From contig JAIELF010000032.1 of the NCBI GenBank assembly GCA_019753235.1, positions 62,001 through 126,000 of the forward strand: DNA of 64,000 nucleotides, given 5' to 3'. Shown here in pieces: positions 44,989 through 53,304 of the stretch (position 1 is the first letter of the stretch; every line of letters starts with the position of its first letter). This DNA comes from a bacterium (GTDB taxonomy: Bacteria > Planctomycetota > Planctomycetia > Kolteriales > Kolteriaceae). Position numbers and translations under genes: made by a program. A model generated the notes under the pieces. It searched no databases. It had not been told where the DNA came from and saw only the letters and a list, made by a program, of their open reading frames with translations.

Positions 44989-47094
44989 TCAGCGGGTCGA
45001 TGGAACGGCGCGGACCACAATCCGATTCGAGAAGACTTCAACGATTTCGACAGACCTGCCTGGCTCGATGAATTCGCCGGCCGTGATGACGTCTAGAAAT
45101 CGTCCATCCAAGCGGATTCGGCCTGCGGGCCGAAGCGGGCTGCTGGCGATGCCGACCTGCCCGATCCACTCTTGTCCGGGGGATGCGTTCCCCGCGATGA
45201 TATCCTCGGCCCATTCTTCCGAAGTGGTTCCGGGGGGTTGCAGCATCATTCGTTGCATGAAAGGAAGCGATGGGAAAAACCGCGCCATCGTGATCGCTAT
45301 TCCGATGAATGCCGCGATCGATCCTGTCACCTGCAGGATGTTCCCGAGCAAGATTCGCCGTTCGCCTTCGCTGGTGGGCCAGGGAAAACTTTGGCTCGCG
45401 AGAATCAGCGAGACCAAGAGCAAGATCATCCCGGTAATCCCCATGATGCCGAACCCTGGAAAGACGAAGAGTTCCATCGCGATGAGAATGAGTCCGAGGA
45501 TGAACATCACGATCTCCAGCGAGTTGGCGGTCTCACTGAGAAATCGGGACCAAAAGAAGAGGACAAAGCAAAGGGCGGACATCAGCCCAGCGACGCCGAT
45601 GCCTGGCATTTGCAGCTCGATGTAAAGACAGGTTAGCCCCAAGACGATCATGAAGACCGTCGCCCCCGGGCTCGTCAATCCATCGACCAAACCATCGACC
45701 CAGGTTGCCTCTAATGAGGGGACCGAGCCCGGCACGTTATAGATCGTGCCCAGACTCTGCAAGCTGTCGGCAACGGCCACCGCAAGATCGATCTCTCGCG
45801 CCGCCGCCCCTCCTTGCAGATGCCATTCTTTGTCCGCCTCCTTGGCGACGCTGACCACTTGCCAAGCCTTCGCCACCTCGGGATCGCGAAGTTCTTCTTC
45901 GGTCTTATAGCCTCGGAGAGCGGGATTGACCATTCCCTTGACAATGAGGATTTTCTCCCGAGCATCGATCAGTCCGCGAACAACCGCTTCGGGAAACTTG
46001 CTCTCGCGAGCCGCCTGTACTGCCGCCTCGGCCAAGGGACTCGCTTGGTCGTCCGCAGGAAAATCCCCGATGACCACGTCGGGACCGACCACGAGTTCAT
46101 CACAACCGAAGATCAAGAGTGTTGCCGGCCCGGTAGCAACTTTCGGGACGTAGGCGACTTTGTAACCGGGAAAACGATCGATCGCATCCATCAAGCTGGC
46201 CGAGGCGGCAACATCGCCGCTGGTCGATTCGATCTCGACAAACAACAGCGTGCAGCCTCGATTTTGTGCTTCGAGCAATCGCCGACGCAGCGCCACATAC
46301 ATCCGCTGATTAATGATCCCTTCGACTTTGAGCCGAGCCGGCTTGGTTGCCTCCTTAAAACTGGCATCGTCCGCGGCGGTCTGTTCCGAAAGATCGTACG
46401 CCAAAGCGACTTCTTTCCGCGATTCGCACAACAGTCGCGAAAGACCCATCCGCTGCGCGAGGTCTGCCGAGACGACCCAGGCCGAGCCCCCCTCTTTGAG
46501 AGTCTCTTGCCGGAGAACCTGAGCATTCTTTTCGAACTCGACAAACTCCTCGGCCGTCTTGACCGCCTTGCCCGCCGGCGTCTCGACTTCGATGAGCCGA
46601 ACCGATCGATCAGCCAAGCCGGTCGCGATCCATTTTCCATGACCTTTTTCGATCGCAATGCTTTCGAAGACCGACCGCTCTCTCGGCTTCAAGTCGGCAT
46701 CCGATAAGACCGGTCCAATCGATGCATCACGGGCGAGCACGATCTCGTCGCAAGCCAGCGCGATTAAGACGCCGTTACCGGTCAACGGTTTGCTGATGTA
46801 AGCGACGGTTCGTTCCACCGAGCCACCCATTTGGGCAACGGCGTTGGCAAGGTCGTAGCAACTCCCGAACTCACTCTGAGCCAGTTGTAGATCCAGAATG
46901 ACGACCTTGGCGCTGACCTGGTGAGCCTCTCGGACGGCGGACAGAGTCTTTTGCACCATGGCCGAATCAACCGCACCGCGCAGCGTAATGAATCGGCCCA
47001 CTTTCTGTTCCTGGGCGCTAACGACGGGGATCGACAGGCACGTACCCGACCAAGCCAATAGGGCGTAGGTCAGGAAACTCGCTGGGCGTCGAAT
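44989..47094 (-). CDS. Long NfeD protein (ClpP-class protease plus NfeD domain), probable ATT start
   Basis: About 701 residues. Two ClpP/crotonase-like protease-type repeats occupy about residues 35-475, followed by four or five transmembrane helices (about 493-605) and a C-terminal OB-fold NfeD domain (GQVGIASSPLRPAGRIRLDG). NfeD proteins partner with SPFH proteins in membrane microdomains; none is adjacent here. The reading frame opens after a TGA at 47098-47100. ATT 47094 stands seven bases after AGGAGG and gives the signal peptide (M)IRRPASFLTYALLAW ... SAQ. TTG 47058 is the alternative but would cut the signal peptide short. Confidence 0.82.
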   Translation of the reverse strand: MRRPASFLTYALLAWSGTCLSIPVVSAQEQKVGRFITLRGAVDSAMVQKTLSAVREAHQVSAKVVILDLQLAQSEFGSCYDLANAVAQMGGSVERTVAYISKPLTGNGVLIALACDEIVLARDASIGPVLSDADLKPRERSVFESIAIEKGHGKWIATGLADRSVRLIEVETPAGKAVKTAEEFVEFEKNAQVLRQETLKEGGSAWVVSADLAQRMGLSRLLCESRKEVALAYDLSEQTAADDASFKEATKPARLKVEGIINQRMYVALRRRLLEAQNRGCTLLFVEIESTSGDVAASASLMDAIDRFPGYKVAYVPKVATGPATLLIFGCDELVVGPDVVIGDFPADDQASPLAEAAVQAARESKFPEAVVRGLIDAREKILIVKGMVNPALRGYKTEEELRDPEVAKAWQVVSVAKEADKEWHLQGGAAAREIDLAVAVADSLQSLGTIYNVPGSVPSLEATWVDGLVDGLTSPGATVFMIVLGLTCLYIELQMPGIGVAGLMSALCFVLFFWSRFLSETANSLEIVMFILGLILIAMELFVFPGFGIMGITGMILLLVSLILASQSFPWPTSEGERRILLGNILQVTGSIAAFIGIAITMARFFPSLPFMQRMMLQPPGTTSEEWAEDIIAGNASPGQEWIGQVGIASSPLRPAGRIRLDGRFLDVITAGEFIEPGRSVEIVEVFSNRIVVRAVPSTR

Positions 47095-47230
47095 GGATCA
47101 TCCTCCTCTGGCGGGGTGGCATTCCCCTTCTCTGCTCGATGGTATTCCCTCTGAGGAAGTATAGATTGGTGAAAAAGGTGATCAAAAGTACCGAGAATGC
47201 CAAACCGATCTCGATCTCGACCGAAATCAT
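47018..47230 (-). CDS. Possible small membrane protein overlapping the NfeD start
   Basis: A candidate 70-residue product beginning MISVEIEIGLAFSVLLITFF, with one hydrophobic helix followed by a basic stretch. It overlaps the beginning of the NfeD gene in another frame by about 77 bases. There is no clear ribosome site, and the last third has no protein-like pattern that I can confirm. If real, its translation could help initiate at the unusual NfeD start. Low confidence. Confidence 0.2.
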   Translation of the reverse strand: MISVEIEIGLAFSVLLITFFTNLYFLRGNTIEQRRGMPPRQRRMIHSTPSEFPDLRPIGLVGYVPVDPRR

Positions 47231-47342
47231 CCATGGTCCACGCGATGGAGAAGATCGGCCGGCGGTCGATTTCATCACTCTGGTGGAGTTGGACACATCC
47301 TCGATTCCCGTCCGGCCGGTCGATGAGAGTCCCTGTTCAGGG

Positions 47343-47774
47343 TCAGTCGCGAATCGTTCGAAGCCGATACACCACAAACAACCCGACACCAGCCAGCAGT
47401 ACCAGGAGCAGTTTTCCCACCCCAGGAAGTCGGTCGGAAAAGAGGCTAATAGTCACCACCACGCCGATCATCGAGAAGGCGAGGAGCTTCACTTTGGGCC
47501 TCACACCACCATGAACTTGCCAATCGAGAAGGAATGGGCCAAAAAGTTTCGAACGAACCAGCCGATTTTGTAATCGCGGCGACGAGCGAAGAAAAAAGTA
47601 ACTGGCCAACAGGAGGAACGGCGTGGTCGGTAGTAAGGGCAGGAACGCCCCCAGCCAACCCAAGCCGACAAAAAAGCACCCGAGCCCTTGATAGAGCCAG
47701 CGTCGAGCCCCGGTCACCTGCGGAATGGTGGCTCCGATGGAAGAATCGTCGGTTTCGTCGGCAGCAGGATCCAT
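47343..47774 (-). CDS. DUF454 (YbaN-like) inner membrane protein
   Basis: A 143-residue protein with three or four helices. The family core is LYQGLGCFFVGLGWLGAFLPLLPTTPFLLLASYFFLRSSPRL, which starts near residue 27, with the PLLPTTPF loop diagnostic of DUF454. The function of the family is unknown. It lies upstream of the NfeD gene on the same strand, 248 bases apart, and follows the regulator gene upstream of it. Confidence 0.88.
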   Translation of the reverse strand: MDPAADETDDSSIGATIPQVTGARRWLYQGLGCFFVGLGWLGAFLPLLPTTPFLLLASYFFLRSSPRLQNRLVRSKLFGPFLLDWQVHGGVRPKVKLLAFSMIGVVVTISLFSDRLPGVGKLLLVLLAGVGLFVVYRLRTIRD

Positions 47775-47884
47775 TTGTTAAAGACTCGTCCGGATGGTTG
47801 GCTCGCTTCTTGCAAGCCGGTCAATGCCTCTCTCCGCGTTGGAACATCTGTAGAAGAAGATAACACGTCGCTCGCCGACTGAAT

Positions 47885-49615
47885 CTAAAGGAGCTTCTGC
47901 TTGGCACCGGTTTCTAAGCCGGAAGGCCGACGCCAATCCGCCCCGCCCGAACCACTGGCGGCAAACTTCAAGGCATCGGCCACTGACTCGCGAATTCGGT
48001 CCAGTCGAAATGGCTTGTACAAAACCGACGCGAGTCCCTCTTGTTTCGCACGCACAATGGAATGCGTCGCGTCATAACCGAAACCCGTCATCAGCACGAT
48101 CGGCGTCTTCGGGGCAATTTTCTTCATCGCGGAGAAAAACTCGTAGCCGTTCATGTCCGGCAACCGGATATCCCCCAGAATCACGTCCGCCTCGATCGTG
48201 CGAACCCACTGCTGTGCTTCCAAACCATCTTTCGCCGTATCGACCTCGCATCCGAGTTGCGAAAGGAGAACGTGGGCCGATCGCCGAATGTTGGGGTCGG
48301 CATCGACGACGAGAACTCGCTTCCCGGTGAGCCTGGTCGGTTGATCGGTCGGCCCACGAGAGGTCTCTTGCTCGACCTCTCGTCCAACTTTCTGGATAGC
48401 GCTCTTGATTGATCGGGCGCTCATCAAGATTCGCCTGACCGCTTCGTGCGCGAGGTCTTTGTTGCCGGCCGGCTGCAAAAGGAAATCGAGCACGCGAATC
48501 GTATCGGAGACGATCTCGTCGACCGGCAAACTGACTTCGTGGACGATCGCTTCGACCGTGGCCGTCCCACCGATTTGTTTTTCCGCCTCCAACAATTCAA
48601 GCGTGTGGAGCGCGACGGCGATTTCGCGGGCGAAGATCTCTAAAAACTCGCGATCGCTTTCGGTGAACTTGCCGGGATCGGTACTCTCGACATTGAAGGT
48701 ACCGATGACCCGGTCGCGGTAGAGAATCGGAACCGTAATCGAGCTTCGCGCGCCATCGGCGCCGGGAAGATAAAGAGGGTCGTGCACGACATCGACACAG
48801 ATGTAACTGGTGCCGGTGGCAGCAACAAACCCGGTCACGCCGTTCCCGTCGGTCGACGCCAGCAGTTCCCTTTTGCCGGCCGAATCACTCATCCCTTCCG
48901 AGAGGAGAATCTTGAGGTTCTTCGTCTCCGGTTCGAGAAGTCGAATTTCTAGAGAGCGGAAGTTCAATATGTTCTGCGAATGCTGCAGGATGTTCGCCTT
49001 GAGGAGATCGACCCGCTCTTCGGTCGACATCAAGGCGAGTTCGGCCGGCGTTAAGTGACCCAGTTCGAGACCCGCACGGTGAATCGAGGTCATCTTCTCG
49101 CGTTCTTGAATCTCGGAAGTGATGTCGCGACAAATGCTCAGCAGAACCTGTGGCAAAAGACGCTGCACGCGGATTTCGACATGTCGACCGTTCTTCAGTC
49201 GAATACGAGTCTTTGTCGAGACGTTTCCCGCGAGCGCCTCGGAGAAGGGACAGAAATCGGGACCGGTGATCTCTTCGCACGCGACGGCTTCATAGATTCC
49301 TTTGCCGACAAAGCCGTTCCCGCCACAAAGATCTCCAAACGCGACGTTGTGCCACATTACTTTCAAGGATCCATTGACGATCGCAATCCCGGTCGCAATC
49401 TGTTGCAAAATATCCGATGCTGACAGGGCGACGCCGGGGGCAACCAGGGTGGTGGTGGCCAATCCGTCTGCTTGTTGCAATTGAAGATGTTCGATGGCTG
49501 ATTCGACCGAATCGGTTCGAACGACGTCGGCATGGGGCGCCAGCATCTCCGCGAGAGCGGAAATCGATGGGTCTCCCTCAATGACCACGATCCGCGGACG
49601 TTCGTTCAACCCCAA
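47885..49615 (-). CDS. Receiver/PAS/GAF signalling protein with a DHp-like helix pair but no ATPase
   Basis: A 576-residue soluble protein. A degenerate receiver-like N-terminus (about 1-60) lacks the aspartate set. A PAS domain (about 66-170) and a GAF domain (about 200-345) follow, then a helical pair with AIVHEVSLPVDEIV that looks like a HisKA dimerisation/phospho-acceptor helix, and a C-terminal receiver (about 434-552) with DADPNIRRS, the Asp in ILGDIRLPDMNGY and VLYKPF. There is no HATPase domain, so it probably takes phosphate from another kinase. The start is TTG 49615 or 49609. TATAAT lies upstream at 49666-49671. Confidence 0.78.
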   Translation of the reverse strand: MGLNERPRIVVIEGDPSISALAEMLAPHADVVRTDSVESAIEHLQLQQADGLATTTLVAPGVALSASDILQQIATGIAIVNGSLKVMWHNVAFGDLCGGNGFVGKGIYEAVACEEITGPDFCPFSEALAGNVSTKTRIRLKNGRHVEIRVQRLLPQVLLSICRDITSEIQEREKMTSIHRAGLELGHLTPAELALMSTEERVDLLKANILQHSQNILNFRSLEIRLLEPETKNLKILLSEGMSDSAGKRELLASTDGNGVTGFVAATGTSYICVDVVHDPLYLPGADGARSSITVPILYRDRVIGTFNVESTDPGKFTESDREFLEIFAREIAVALHTLELLEAEKQIGGTATVEAIVHEVSLPVDEIVSDTIRVLDFLLQPAGNKDLAHEAVRRILMSARSIKSAIQKVGREVEQETSRGPTDQPTRLTGKRVLVVDADPNIRRSAHVLLSQLGCEVDTAKDGLEAQQWVRTIEADVILGDIRLPDMNGYEFFSAMKKIAPKTPIVLMTGFGYDATHSIVRAKQEGLASVLYKPFRLDRIRESVADALKFAASGSGGADWRRPSGLETGAKQKLL

Positions 49616-49665
49616 GGCCCCCGGGCAAGCGACATGGTGCCCAATGTAGTAGAGACAGTCAGTGA

Positions 49666-49671
49666 ATTATA
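49666..49671 (-). promoter_or_regulatory. Perfect -10 element before the GAF/receiver gene
   Basis: On the minus strand, TATAAT lies about 50 bases before the start codon. The -35 region is poor (TTATGA with 18-base spacing), so activation may be needed. Confidence 0.45.
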
Positions 49672-49754
49672 GGATGGGGTGGGTGGGGATCATAACGGAG
49701 CCCCTCCCTCTTTGACGGGAAGAGATTGACGACCTACCAGGAGACAGCGTCGGG

Positions 49755-50729
49755 GTGAATAAGGTTTCAGAGGCAATTCTGAGGGGAGCGGTCAGCCTGG
49801 CTCGGCAAGTCACGGCCAAGTTCATTGTTTTTGATGCCGACGTTTTCGAAACGAGGAGCGAGTTGGACGAGGCTCTCGGGCTGACCGAGCACCCCGCGGT
49901 GGTCGCGGTCCGGGCCAAGTTCGCCACCGAGGGGATGAAATCTGACGCGGGGGGCGAAAGCCTTGAATCGGGAAAGATGATGGTCCGGTCCCCCGTCATC
50001 CGACTTTCCGTCCCCAACGTTCCCATGTCCCGCACGGGGCAGATCAAGGTGGTCGTACTGGTTGGCGTGGCAGAGCAGGTTTTCGGACGCGGCGATTTGA
50101 TCGTCTGCCTTTCGGGCGTACAGTCCTCGAATCGACTCGACATGATCACCCTCCTGAAGGTTGGCGACGATTCAGAATTCTTCCTTACGGATGAGCAGCA
50201 TCCGCTTCCCCCCGATGTCGACCCCAGCGTTTTCGAGAGAGTTCTCAGCATTGCGTCGGAGCTTGCCGTCGAAGGGCGAGAAAGCCGATCGGTGGGGGCT
50301 CTCTTTGTTCTGGGGGATTCCGATGCCGTCCTCGACAAATCTCGACAACTGATCATCAACCCGTTTCATGGATACCCCGAAGCCGACCGAAACATCCTCA
50401 CCGGGAGTTTGGACGAGACAATCAAAGAGTTCGCCAACATCGACGGCGCGTTCATCGTGCGTGGTGATGGCGTCGTGTTGGCCGCCGGTCGATATCTGAT
50501 GCCCCAAGGGAAGAGTTCAGAGTCGGTCCGAAGCGGGCTAGGGACTCGTCACGAGTCGGCCGCCGCCATCACGCGGGCCACCGACGCCGTCGCCGTCGTC
50601 CTGAGCCAAAGTACCTCGACGATCACCGTCTTTAACTCTGGACGAATCATGACGGAACTCGAAAGAATCAAGGGAAGCGCGGCTAGCCAGGGGCTTCGCT
50701 TCAAGCGCCTAGCGGACGGATCCGATTAA
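49755..50729 (+). CDS. Diadenylate cyclase (DAC/DisA_N domain), DNA-binding domain absent
   Basis: A 324-residue protein that should make cyclic di-AMP from two ATP. The N-terminal half (about 5-145) looks like a pyruvate-kinase C-terminal-like domain, as in archaeal cyclases. The C-terminal DAC domain has IDGAFIVRGDGV with the DGA motif (230-232) and GTRHESAAAITRATDAVAVV (263-282), where the usual RHR is RHE, as in archaeal-type enzymes. The helix-hairpin-helix domain of DisA is missing. The gene ends one base before ruvB, so the two are in one transcript. GTG 49755 is the start; AGGAG lies about 11 bases upstream. Confidence 0.86.
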   Translation: MNKVSEAILRGAVSLARQVTAKFIVFDADVFETRSELDEALGLTEHPAVVAVRAKFATEGMKSDAGGESLESGKMMVRSPVIRLSVPNVPMSRTGQIKVVVLVGVAEQVFGRGDLIVCLSGVQSSNRLDMITLLKVGDDSEFFLTDEQHPLPPDVDPSVFERVLSIASELAVEGRESRSVGALFVLGDSDAVLDKSRQLIINPFHGYPEADRNILTGSLDETIKEFANIDGAFIVRGDGVVLAAGRYLMPQGKSSESVRSGLGTRHESAAAITRATDAVAVVLSQSTSTITVFNSGRIMTELERIKGSAASQGLRFKRLADGSD

Positions 50730-50730
50730 A

Positions 50731-51804
50731 ATGGCTCGCGAGCGATTCCTCGGACCGCAGGACAGCGACGAACCTTCGGGGGAACCGACCGATATCGACC
50801 CAATCATGCCAGAGCCAAGGCAGGTCGATGAATCCCTTCGTCCCTCCCGTTTCGAGGAAGTGATCGGCCAGCGGGCGGTGGTCGAAAGGCTGCAAATCTC
50901 CGTCGATGCGGCCCGCAAAAGAAATGAACCCCTCCAGCATTTGCTTCTCGACGGCCCTCCTGGTCTGGGGAAGACAACGTTGGCGACGGTGCTGCCCAAA
51001 GAAATGGGGGTCGAGATCGTCATCGCCAGTGGCCCCACGCTCAAAGCCCCCAAGGACGTTCTTCCCTACCTGACCAACCTTGCCGAGCGATCGATTCTCT
51101 TCATTGATGAGATTCATCGGTTAGCGCCCCCCGTCGAAGAGTTCATCTACCCGGCCATGGAAGATTTCCGGATCGATATTGTCTTGGGGCAGGGGCTCGG
51201 CGCTCGCACTGTGAGCATGCGATTGAAACCCTTCACGCTGATCGGCGCAACGACCCGCTCGGGAAGCCTGACGGCGCCGCTCCGGGATCGATTTGTCATC
51301 CGCGAGCATCTCGACTTTTACACCGAAGAGGATCTGATCCGAATCCTCAGTATCAACGCCCGGAAGCTGAATCTCCCCATCGACGAGAACGCGAAAGAGG
51401 AACTCGCCAAGCGGAGTCGCGGGACACCGCGGATCGCCAATTCGCACCTCTACTGGATTCGAAACTTTGCGATTAGCCGAGGCGATGGACGAGCGACGAA
51501 AGCGATCGTCGATGAAGCCCTGGCGATGCTCGAGATCGATCCGATCGGGCTCGACCGACAAGATCGAAGATACTTAGAGACTCTCTTCCGCGTCTTCGGC
51601 GGGGGCCCGGCAGGGATTGAAGCCCTCGCCGCCACCATGAATCTCGCGTCGGAAACACTGGCCGACGAGGTCGAACCCTATCTTCTTCGCCGGGAATTGA
51701 TCATTCGAACCCCGCGAGGTCGTCAATTGACACCAGCCGGCCTGGACCATCTCGGTTTTAGTCCAGGCTCGTCCCCTCCCATGGGAAAACTCTTCGATAC
51801 GTAG
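50731..51804 (+). CDS. ruvB: Holliday junction branch migration ATPase RuvB
   Basis: RuvB hexamers drive RuvA-bound Holliday junctions in recombination repair. The 357-residue protein has RPSRFEEVIGQ, Walker A GPPGLGKT, Walker B ILFIDEIHRL, sensor I GATTRSG and the GGGPAGIEALAATMN segment. At the equivalent of the usual NRLLRRVRD it reads NSHLYWIRNFA, somewhat different from standard members. No ruvA or ruvC is visible here. The start is one base after the cyclase stop. Confidence 0.95.
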   Translation: MARERFLGPQDSDEPSGEPTDIDPIMPEPRQVDESLRPSRFEEVIGQRAVVERLQISVDAARKRNEPLQHLLLDGPPGLGKTTLATVLPKEMGVEIVIASGPTLKAPKDVLPYLTNLAERSILFIDEIHRLAPPVEEFIYPAMEDFRIDIVLGQGLGARTVSMRLKPFTLIGATTRSGSLTAPLRDRFVIREHLDFYTEEDLIRILSINARKLNLPIDENAKEELAKRSRGTPRIANSHLYWIRNFAISRGDGRATKAIVDEALAMLEIDPIGLDRQDRRYLETLFRVFGGGPAGIEALAATMNLASETLADEVEPYLLRRELIIRTPRGRQLTPAGLDHLGFSPGSSPPMGKLFDT

Positions 51805-51847
51805 AAAAGCCGACTCACCCTTGCGACAATTCTGACGAATTCCCTTA

Positions 51848-51876
51848 TTGACGACGGATTCATACCCAGCGATAAT
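51848..51876 (+). promoter_or_regulatory. Sigma-70-like promoter for the small BON-like gene
   Basis: TTGACG (51848-51853), a 17-base spacer and GATAAT (51871-51876) give a strong promoter match downstream of ruvB. It would give a leader of about 180 bases before the GTG at 52065. Confidence 0.6.
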
Positions 51877-52064
51877 TGTCATGTTGAGAGGGGAACTAAT
51901 CTCTGAGCCGAGTCTCATCGCGAGCCTGTTTTCAGCGGTTTCGCTCATAGATCGGCCGGGGCACCATGGGGCGGGTCGGCCCTGTTTTTGATTGGTGTTT
52001 CGTTAGAGAATAGGAATCAAGTCGATTCGATCGTCCCCTCTTTTCATAGCAGCAGGAGGTTGCT

Positions 52065-52328
52065 GTGACTTGGCGGGAATATCAGACAAGAAGTAGCCTT
52101 CTCGACGCATCGCTCGAGGAGACGGTCCTCGGTCAGTTGCAAGGCCGACTGCTCGATTTTTCCGTCGAGCAGGAGGATGGGGAACTGGTCCTGAGAGGTC
52201 TGACTCACAGCTATCATGTCAAACAGCTTGCTCAGTGCGCGGTGATGAATCTGACCGATCAACCGATCCGCGAAAACTGCATTTCCGTCGAACCGAGCCG
52301 ACACCGGGGCTATGTCTCTCCCCGGTGA
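52065..52328 (+). CDS. Small BON-like hypothetical protein
   Basis: An 87-residue protein. The segment VEQEDGELVLRGLTHSYHVKQLAQCAVMN resembles a BON domain strand-helix-strand, a fold seen in phospholipid- or surface-binding proteins. There is no signal peptide. GTG 52065 has AGGAGG six bases before it. The end overlaps the convergent PEP-CTERM gene by 19 bases. Function is unknown. Confidence 0.6.
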   Translation: MTWREYQTRSSLLDASLEETVLGQLQGRLLDFSVEQEDGELVLRGLTHSYHVKQLAQCAVMNLTDQPIRENCISVEPSRHRGYVSPR

Positions 52329-53086
52329 CGTCGGTACCAAAGTCCGGTTCCCAGAAACAAACTGGCTGCGACAGCGCTCAACAGGAAAGTTGATGCTTCG
52401 GGAATGGCGGCCAAATGAATCTCCGGGATGATGCGGAGCAAGAACGGCGACAGAATAAACGTCCTTACCATAAAGTCCGGATTGCCGATGTTGAGCTCGG
52501 CTCTGGGAGAGAAAAGACCTGTCCCAGCATCGACCGATCCATCGACCCGGTCCAAAAGCGCACTGAGATTTACCGCCGACAGGTTTCCGGTGAAGTCGTA
52601 GAAGAAGCCTTGGGGATAGAGCGTCCCGATCGCACCTGCGGTATTGGTAATGTTGACCGAGCCTGCATTAATCCCGATACTCCCTGCCACACGGGCAGTT
52701 CCCGGCCCCAACGCGTAGGCGCTGTTGGTGGCAAGAATGTCGCCGGTTTGAAGCCCCAGCGTCAGCCCAAGGGACGTCAGCGTGAAGCTCCCCAATGGGC
52801 CCAAATCGACGGGAAAGTCGACCAGATCTTCGACTCGAAGATTCAGCGATGTTTGAAACGGACCGGTCTGTGTGGCATCGAAATTTGTTGTGAGCGTTCC
52901 ACCCCCATCGAAGGCGAGCCTTGGCGAGCGAAAGACGAGCAATCCGGAAGGGGGGAGGTCGCCCGCGTAGACCTCGATGATGCCGAAACTCGGGAGCGGA
53001 TGAGCCGATGTCGTCACGGTAAACGTGCTGCCGTGAATGTCGGCAACAAGAGCAAAGAGGAGCAAAAGAATTCCGATGGTTCTCAC
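52310..53086 (-). CDS. PEP-CTERM sorted exported protein
   Basis: A 258-residue protein with an N-terminal signal peptide (MRTIGILLLLFALVADIHGS) and a C-terminal sorting tail: IPEASTFLLSAVAASLFLG then YRRHR, the PEP-type motif, hydrophobic helix and basic end recognised by the exosortase EpsH/XrtA system. The middle has beta-rich segments with many Thr/Gly/Asn. The target is the envelope or extracellular matrix. GTG 53086 has AAGGA at good distance. No exosortase gene is in this window. Confidence 0.85.
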   Translation of the reverse strand: MRTIGILLLLFALVADIHGSTFTVTTSAHPLPSFGIIEVYAGDLPPSGLLVFRSPRLAFDGGGTLTTNFDATQTGPFQTSLNLRVEDLVDFPVDLGPLGSFTLTSLGLTLGLQTGDILATNSAYALGPGTARVAGSIGINAGSVNITNTAGAIGTLYPQGFFYDFTGNLSAVNLSALLDRVDGSVDAGTGLFSPRAELNIGNPDFMVRTFILSPFLLRIIPEIHLAAIPEASTFLLSAVAASLFLGTGLWYRRHRGET

Positions 53087-53239
53087 AGGGGCAAGTCCTT
53101 AGGCAGGTTGTGTGAGGCATGGTGCAGAGGATCAACAGCAGAATTTGAAATGTATTCGATTTTCATCGGAAACGCAAGGCAAAAAGGATCGCGAAGGTCA
53201 GTCAAGGGCTCTGAATCGTAGTCATGCCTATGGCGCAAA

Positions 53240-53276
53240 ATGTATGGCGAAGCCTTCAAACGACTTCGCCATACAT
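53240..53276 (-). terminator. 13-bp inverted repeat after the carboxylesterase
   Basis: ATGTATGGCGAAG (53240-53252) and CTTCGCCATACAT (53264-53276) pair perfectly around 11 bases, 28 bases beyond the carboxylesterase stop. On the minus strand a short T-run follows. It is a good terminator for the minus-strand gene and may work in both directions. Confidence 0.6.
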
Positions 53277-53304
53277 AGTTTTGATTCAGATGATCGAAGA
53301 ACGA

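Noticed and set aside
49606-49635. Nine-codon ATG frame before the GAF/receiver gene
   Set aside because: It lacks a ribosome site and is shorter than known leader peptides with clear attenuators; probably chance.
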